Of a DNA stretch of 48,808 bases, positions 45,747 through 48,808 are shown one piece after another (the stretch's first letter is position 1; each line of letters starts with the position of its first letter). Where the stretch lies: positions 1 through 48,808 of the forward strand of contig CAKVBA010000019.1 of assembly GCA_934725305.1 (NCBI GenBank), read 5' to 3'. Made by a program: the position numbers and the translations under genes. This stretch comes from an uncultured Parabacteroides sp. GTDB taxonomy: Bacteria; Bacteroidota; Bacteroidia; Bacteroidales; Tannerellaceae. The notes beneath the pieces are model-generated. The model searched no databases. It was not told where the DNA came from and saw only the letters and a list, made by a program, of their open reading frames with translations.

Positions 45747-45830
45747 TTTTATAGTATTTACTGAATGTCCCTTATTATTGACAATGCCTTGATGCCAAAA
45801 CCTATATGGTGGATTCTCCGTGTGTTCCAT
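45744..45830 (-). CDS. Small ORF, 28 codons, with strong ribosome site
   Basis: Reads MEHTENPPYRFWHQGIVNNK and then GHSVNTIK. It has no membrane segment or known motif. Support comes from its setting: a near-ideal Shine-Dalgarno AAAGGAGG lies about 6 bp before the ATG, the 16-bp site is identical to that before the receptor gene at 40936, and a terminator begins at its stop. It could be a real small protein, or the start of a lost larger gene spliced onto a terminator. Confidence 0.4.
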   Translation of the reverse strand: MEHTENPPYRFWHQGIVNNKGHSVNTIK

Positions 45831-45904
45831 CACGTCCTCCTTTCTTTATTGGGGTTATACTTCGGTTCTTTCCGTTGCGGGCGGGTCTTTTCCCGCCCGA
45901 CGGT

Positions 45905-46117
45905 TTACTGCTTCCTCAAGGTAGGCAATGCTCCGTTAAGTTCGTAACGCCACCCTGAGCCTGCGTTCTGCAAGGCGGTGTTCATGGCATCAACGGCTTT
46001 TTGCCAAGTAACGACAGAGCCGTCCACCTTCGTGGCTTCGGTGACTTTGTTATTGTAGCCGATACCTTGTTCATGATTGTTCTTCCAATAGCAGGCGATC
46101 ACGGTGGAGTAGTTTTC
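45905..46117 (-). pseudogene. C-terminal fragment of a surface lipoprotein
   Basis: Encodes about 70 residues (ENYSTVIACYWKNNHEQGIG to WRYELNGALPTLRKQ). This resembles the end of large Bacteroidales surface lipoproteins, with a VTACYW..GIG..TEATKVDG..VTWQKAVDAMNTAL pattern. There is no start codon with signal peptide; the frame is closed by a stop just upstream at about 46118. The missing N-terminal part was replaced by the IS21-like end at 46145-46222 and unrelated sequence. Confidence 0.65.
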
Positions 46118-46144
46118 TTAAAAAATACAGTTTTTTATGAGAAT

Positions 46145-46222
46145 TGTCGTTTGAGCACTTTTCAAATTGTCGTTTAGACACTTTTTTGTCGAATTAGCAC
46201 TTTTTGTCGTTTGAGCACTTTT
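46145..46222. mobile_element. Four-fold repeat resembling an IS21-family end
   Basis: TGTCGTTTGAGCACTTTT or close variants begin at 46145, 46168, 46187 and 46205. IS21-family elements begin with TG and carry several such sites for their transposase at each end. No istA or istB gene follows, so this would be a single abandoned end. It lies directly beside the cut lipoprotein gene. Confidence 0.4.
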
Positions 46223-46440
46223 TAAAAATGGGTTTCTGTGACCTTTTTCAATGGCTTTTTACTACACAAATTATTCCTTCAAGATGACATAAAGAGCGTT
46301 TATGCCTTTATTCCACTGTAAGTGACTGAGGTCGCATTTCGAAAGCAACGCATCAGTTTGCAATTAGGACGCACCGTCTTTTTATTGATATGTTATAGTA
46401 AGCCCCTCTGAAACTACTCGATAAGTAACCCCTCTCCCTG

Positions 46441-46521
46441 CTTACTAAGCAGGCCTTCGACTACTTAGTAAGCAGACCAAGCTCTACTTAGTAAGCAGAT
46501 CAAGCTCTACTTACTAAGTAA
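46441..46521. repeat. 23-bp tandem repeats with CTTAGTAAG core
   Basis: CTACTTAGTAAGCAGA plus CCAAGCT or TCAAGCT occurs at 46461-46483 and 46484-46506, with partial units in front (CTTACTAAGCAG, 46441-46452) and behind (CTACTTACTAAGTAA, 46507-46521). The outer units carry the inverted core CTTACTAAG. No array longer than this is present. The space 46223-46440 shows no gene. Confidence 0.65.
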
Positions 46522-46718
46522 TTTTCAACCTTTTCGATAAGCAGTTTTTTGGAGCAGCCGTAGGTTTTAGTGGGATGTTCGGAGTTACAGCGGCATCTTT
46601 TGCTACAGCGACAACTGGTTTTACAGCAGGAGCAACAAGTGGATTTATATTAAATACTTCGAATTCTTTATTGGCAGGTGAAAATTTTAGAACAGCCCAA
46701 GGCCAACGCCATGGATGA
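46518..46718 (+). pseudogene. Fragment resembling the tail region of an Rhs/polymorphic toxin
   Basis: An open stretch of about 66 codons reads FFGAAVGFSGMFGVTAASF and then ATATTGFTAGATSGFILN and TSNSLLAGENFRTAQGQ. The Gly/Ala-rich GAAxGF...TSGFIxNxxNSLLxGxNF pattern is like the pre-toxin linker of Rhs and related contact-dependent toxins. It has no start codon and runs into a REP-like palindrome. No toxin domain or immunity gene can be seen. Confidence 0.4.
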
Positions 46719-46877
46719 AAGCGAAATAGCATCAATAATGTGAATCCAATGCGTTGCCATTGGGTAATGTTTGTGGGTAACAGCGGGCTGAAAGCCCAAA
46801 GTTCTTCACAGCCCAAGGCAACGCCTTGGGTATAATTTGATTATTAGTTATGCGCCCTGAAAGAGGCAAAAGTGAAA
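46692..46877. repeat. REP-like palindromic element, copy 1
   Basis: Made of short palindromes: CCCAAGGCCAACGCC, GGGCTGAAAGCCC, CCCAAGGCAACGCCTTGGG and GCCCTGAAAGAGGC. The 109-bp part 46769-46877 recurs at 48432-48540. Such elements resemble the palindromes linked with RAYT/IS200-type transposases; no such gene is in the window. Minus-strand frames across it are shadows of the palindromes. Confidence 0.75.
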
Positions 46878-46942
46878 GAGGCATTGTATTTTTGAAGGGA
46901 AGTTTTGTTTGCGATGCTTTTACTGTTATTTTTGTGATATAG

Positions 46943-47089
46943 TTAGGAAAAGATCCTGCTACAATCTCAAAATGGTGTACCAACACCTCACAACCAGATT
47001 TAGTAACATTGACCAAGGTAGCAGCTCTATTGGATGTTGATGTTCGTCAGCTTATCAATAAAACAAAGGGTATTAATACTGATGATTGA
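46943..47089 (+). pseudogene. C-terminal half of an XRE-family repressor
   Basis: Encodes LGKDPATISKWCTNTSQPDL and VTLTKVAALLDVDVRQLINK, ending TKGINTDD. This is the recognition helix and following helices of a Cro/C1-type helix-turn-helix. The first half is absent, and a stop codon lies directly upstream in frame. Such regulators often precede restriction-modification genes, which fits the KilA-N and methyltransferase remnants that follow. Confidence 0.65.
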
Positions 47090-47205
47090 AAAATCATTAG
47101 TTTAGTTAGATTGAAGGAGTTTTGTGACAAAGTTGTTGCATAATAAGAGATTTTAATAATTACGGTTTAATCATATGATAGAGATATTATAAGAAGTATA
47201 AAATC

Positions 47206-48015
47206 ATGGCAAAAATAATTGTTAAGAATAAAACGATAAAGACTCTATCTAAAAATGGAGTCGATTATATCTGCATCACAGATATAGCGAAGCAAAAGAA
47301 TGCAACAGAACCCAAAGATGTGGTTAAGAATTGGTTACGTTCTAAAAATACATTGGAATATCTTGGACTTTGGGAGCAGTTGAACAACCCTAGTTTTAAA
47401 GGGGTCGAATTCGACCCCCTTTTGAGAGAAGCAGGCTCAAATGCATTTACTATGAGTCCGACTCGTTGGGTAGAGCTTACAAGCGCTGTTGGTATTATTT
47501 GTAAAAGTGGAGCAAATGGAGGAACCTATGCACAAAGGGACATTGCGTTTAAGTTTGCAAGTTGGGTATCAGTAGAATTTGAATTGTACTTGATAAAGGA
47601 GTTCCAACGACTGAAAGAGGAAGGGCAAAAGCAGATAGGTTGGTCTGCCAAGCGTGAACTGTCCAAGATAAACTATCGTATTCATACGGATGCAATCAAA
47701 GCTAATCTTATTCCGGCAGAGGTGACACGCGAGCAAGCGGCAATCAAGTATGCCGACGAAGCGGATGTCCTCAACATTGCTATGTTTGGTATGACGGCGA
47801 AACAATGGCGCGAACAGAATCCGGGAAAGAAAGGAAATATCCGTGATTATGCCAGTATCAACGAACTCATTTGTCTCTCTAATATGGAGAACCTTAATGC
47901 TGTATTCATCAATGATGGGATGCCTCAATCTGAACGCCTAATCAAACTTAACCAGATTGCCATTCAACAGATGAAGATTCTTGGAGAAACAGAAGGAAGA
48001 AAACTACTAAAGTGA
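47206..48015 (+). CDS. KilA-N domain protein
   Basis: 269 residues beginning MAKIIVKNKTIKTLSKNGVD. The KilA-N DNA-binding domain spans about 15-135, including YICITDIAKQKNATEPKDVVKNWLRSKNTLEYLGLWEQLNNPSFKG, FTMSPTRWVELTSAVGIICKSGANGGTYAQRDIAFKFASWVSVEFELYLIKEFQRLKEE. The second half is helical and ends GETEGRKLL. Proteins like this occur in phages and near restriction-modification and other defence genes of Bacteroidales. Its end overlaps a GTG of the next frame, so it was in an operon with the methyltransferase-like gene. It seems intact. Confidence 0.85.
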   Translation: MAKIIVKNKTIKTLSKNGVDYICITDIAKQKNATEPKDVVKNWLRSKNTLEYLGLWEQLNNPSFKGVEFDPLLREAGSNAFTMSPTRWVELTSAVGIICKSGANGGTYAQRDIAFKFASWVSVEFELYLIKEFQRLKEEGQKQIGWSAKRELSKINYRIHTDAIKANLIPAEVTREQAAIKYADEADVLNIAMFGMTAKQWREQNPGKKGNIRDYASINELICLSNMENLNAVFINDGMPQSERLIKLNQIAIQQMKILGETEGRKLLK

Positions 48016-48017
48016 AA

Positions 48018-48443
48018 ATGACAATGGTGCAAAAGAAATATACTCAGGCGCAACAAGTAATAGACACCCTTCGTAAAACAGGAGGATATGCTACTCTTGG
48101 CGATTTGTATCGCCTTGTTGATACGAAATTGTGGGCAACCAAGACACCCAACGAATCAATTCGAAGAATTGAGCAGCAATCTGCCGAGATTTTCAAAATC
48201 CAACCAGGCCTTTGGGCTTTGGAGGAATGCCGTGAAGAAGTGATGCACAAATTTGACATCCAACCTAAGGAAGAAAAGAGTGTTGAGCAATTTACACACG
48301 GTTACTATCAAGGACTTATCATTGAGATTGGGAAACATCCAACTCAAAAACCTTTACGCCTTCTTGTTCGGATGATTCTGGCATCAACCAATCAAGGCGA
48401 TTGGATTCTTGACCCATTTAGTGGCAGTTCCGTTTGTGGGTAA
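48018..48443 (+). pseudogene. Truncated chimeric restriction-modification gene (methyltransferase tail)
   Basis: Starts at ATG 48018, or GTG 48012 overlapping the KilA-N stop. Residues 1-75 look like a winged-helix domain (TQAQQVIDTLRKTGGYATLGDLYRLVD...QPGLWALEE). Residues 92-106 (FTHGYYQGLIIEIGK) look like the start of another domain. From 107 on come HPTQKP (107-112) and the AdoMet motif DPFSGSS (132-138) of DNA adenine methyltransferases. The catalytic DPPY-type motif and the rest are missing. The REP-like element begins at 48432, right after the codon for residue 138, and gives an out-of-place end VCG. The gene is therefore doubly broken: joined inside, then cut. Confidence 0.7.
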
Positions 48444-48540
48444 CAGCGGGCTGAAAGCCCAAAGTTCTTCACAGCACTAAGGCAACGCCTTGGGTATATA
48501 GAGTAATATATCAATCGCCCTGAAAGAGGCAAAAGTGAAA
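48432..48540. repeat. REP-like palindromic element, copy 2
   Basis: Nearly identical to 46769-46877 through GTTTGTGGGTAACAGCGGGC, AAAGTTCTTCACAGC, AAGGCAACGCCTTGGGTAT and GCCCTGAAAGAGGCAAAAGT. It starts inside the methyltransferase remnant. Confidence 0.8.
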
Positions 48541-48619
48541 TTGTGACAATAATCATTTCGTTTATTGTTGCTGGTATATCGTATTTGGCAAATGGCAGCT
48601 CTACCGTACTTTTGCCCCT

Positions 48620-48712
48620 GTAGGGCGTAACCCATTATTTATCACATACCCAGGGCGTTGCCCCGGGCTAAGGAGACCATTGGGCTTTCAGCCCGTTGTT
48701 GACGCACAAACA
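48620..48712. repeat. REP-like palindromic element, copy 3 (different order, partly inverted)
   Basis: Contains CCCAGGGCGTTGCCCCGGGC and TTGGGCTTTCAGCCCG, the inverted counterpart of GGGCTGAAAGCCC in copies 1 and 2. Copies 2 and 3 face each other across about 80 bp, like the two ends of a small mobile cassette. No gene is seen in 48444-48778. Confidence 0.65.
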
Positions 48713-48778
48713 ATCATCCAAAAACATTCGGCGTAAGCCTCCGGTAAAGTACGTATTTTCTGCAATCTCTTCGTCCAG

Positions 48779-48807
48779 TATCTTTGTACCCAAAAATAAA
48801 ACTTATG
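48779..48807 (+). promoter_or_regulatory. -7 box and possible start of a gene cut by the window edge
   Basis: TATCTTTG at 48779-48786 matches TAnnTTTG, and an ATG follows at 48805-48807. The -33 region is weak. Too little is left to call a gene. Confidence 0.35.
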
Positions 48808-48808
48808 A

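Noticed and set aside
46145..46521. Short repeats near 46.1-46.5 kb as a CRISPR array
   Set aside because: Units are 18-23 bp, back to back, without unique spacers of constant size.
46514..47016. Two minus-strand frames of 94-100 codons
   Set aside because: They cross REP-like palindromes, which read open on both strands; the plus strand carries recognisable gene fragments instead.

Overview
The window looks like a chromosomal segment of a gut-type Bacteroidales bacterium, most likely Parabacteroides or a near relative. The reasons are promoters of the Bacteroidetes form (a TTG/TTTG -33 box, about 20 bp, then TAnnTTTG), an Rnf operon of the order rseC-like-rnfBCDGEA, a Porphyromonas-type hmu haem locus, FecR/DUF4974 anti-sigma signalling, and DUF4988/BspA surface lipoproteins. 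The genus is inferred from gene content, not from a marker gene.

Layout. 0.4-4.4 kb (-): a tripartite efflux operon (TolC-like, HlyD-like, MFS pump). 5.0 kb (-): tRNA-Lys(TTT) with a consensus promoter. 6.3-10.9 kb (+): rarA, then serC-serA-DUF1015, a serine-biosynthesis operon whose SerA carries lysine where the catalytic histidine is expected. 11.2-17.8 kb (-): the Rnf ion-translocating ferredoxin:NAD oxidoreductase operon followed by galE. 18.2-25.0 kb: a DUF3078-type protein (-), then UDP-sugar dehydrogenase, CTP synthase (GTG start) and YidC (+).

25.6-35.8 kb is the most interesting region. A divergently transcribed regulator is a YtfE/RIC-type di-iron hemerythrin fused to a LuxR helix-turn-helix. 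It faces a seven-gene haem uptake and processing operon: calycin-like lipoprotein, HmuY, TonB receptor HmuR, CobN-like HmuS anchored at both ends, membrane protein HmuT, ExbB-like HmuU and DUF2149 HmuV. The two promoters are back to back, with palindromes in and beside the operon promoter. I propose that a di-iron (NO, O2, redox or iron) sensor controls haem acquisition.

36.2-44.6 kb: a PepSY-like lipoprotein and a small beta-barrel protein; an ECF sigma / FecR-like anti-sigma / STN-plug-barrel trio (-); and a surface lipoprotein combining a proline-free collagen-like Gly-X-Y tract with BspA leucine-rich repeats. Both ends of the sigma locus are duplicated in a short scar at 35.9-36.1 kb.

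44.8-48.8 kb: one intact secreted protein, then a graveyard. It holds the C-terminus of a surface lipoprotein, a 28-codon small ORF, an IS21-like array, an Rhs/polymorphic-toxin-like tail, an XRE regulator tail, an intact KilA-N protein and a DNA methyltransferase remnant cut exactly at a REP-like palindromic element.

Two dispersed noncoding repeat families (A and B) run through the intergenic spaces. Family A lies mostly just past the 3' ends of minus-strand genes and in two copies carries a terminator-like hairpin.
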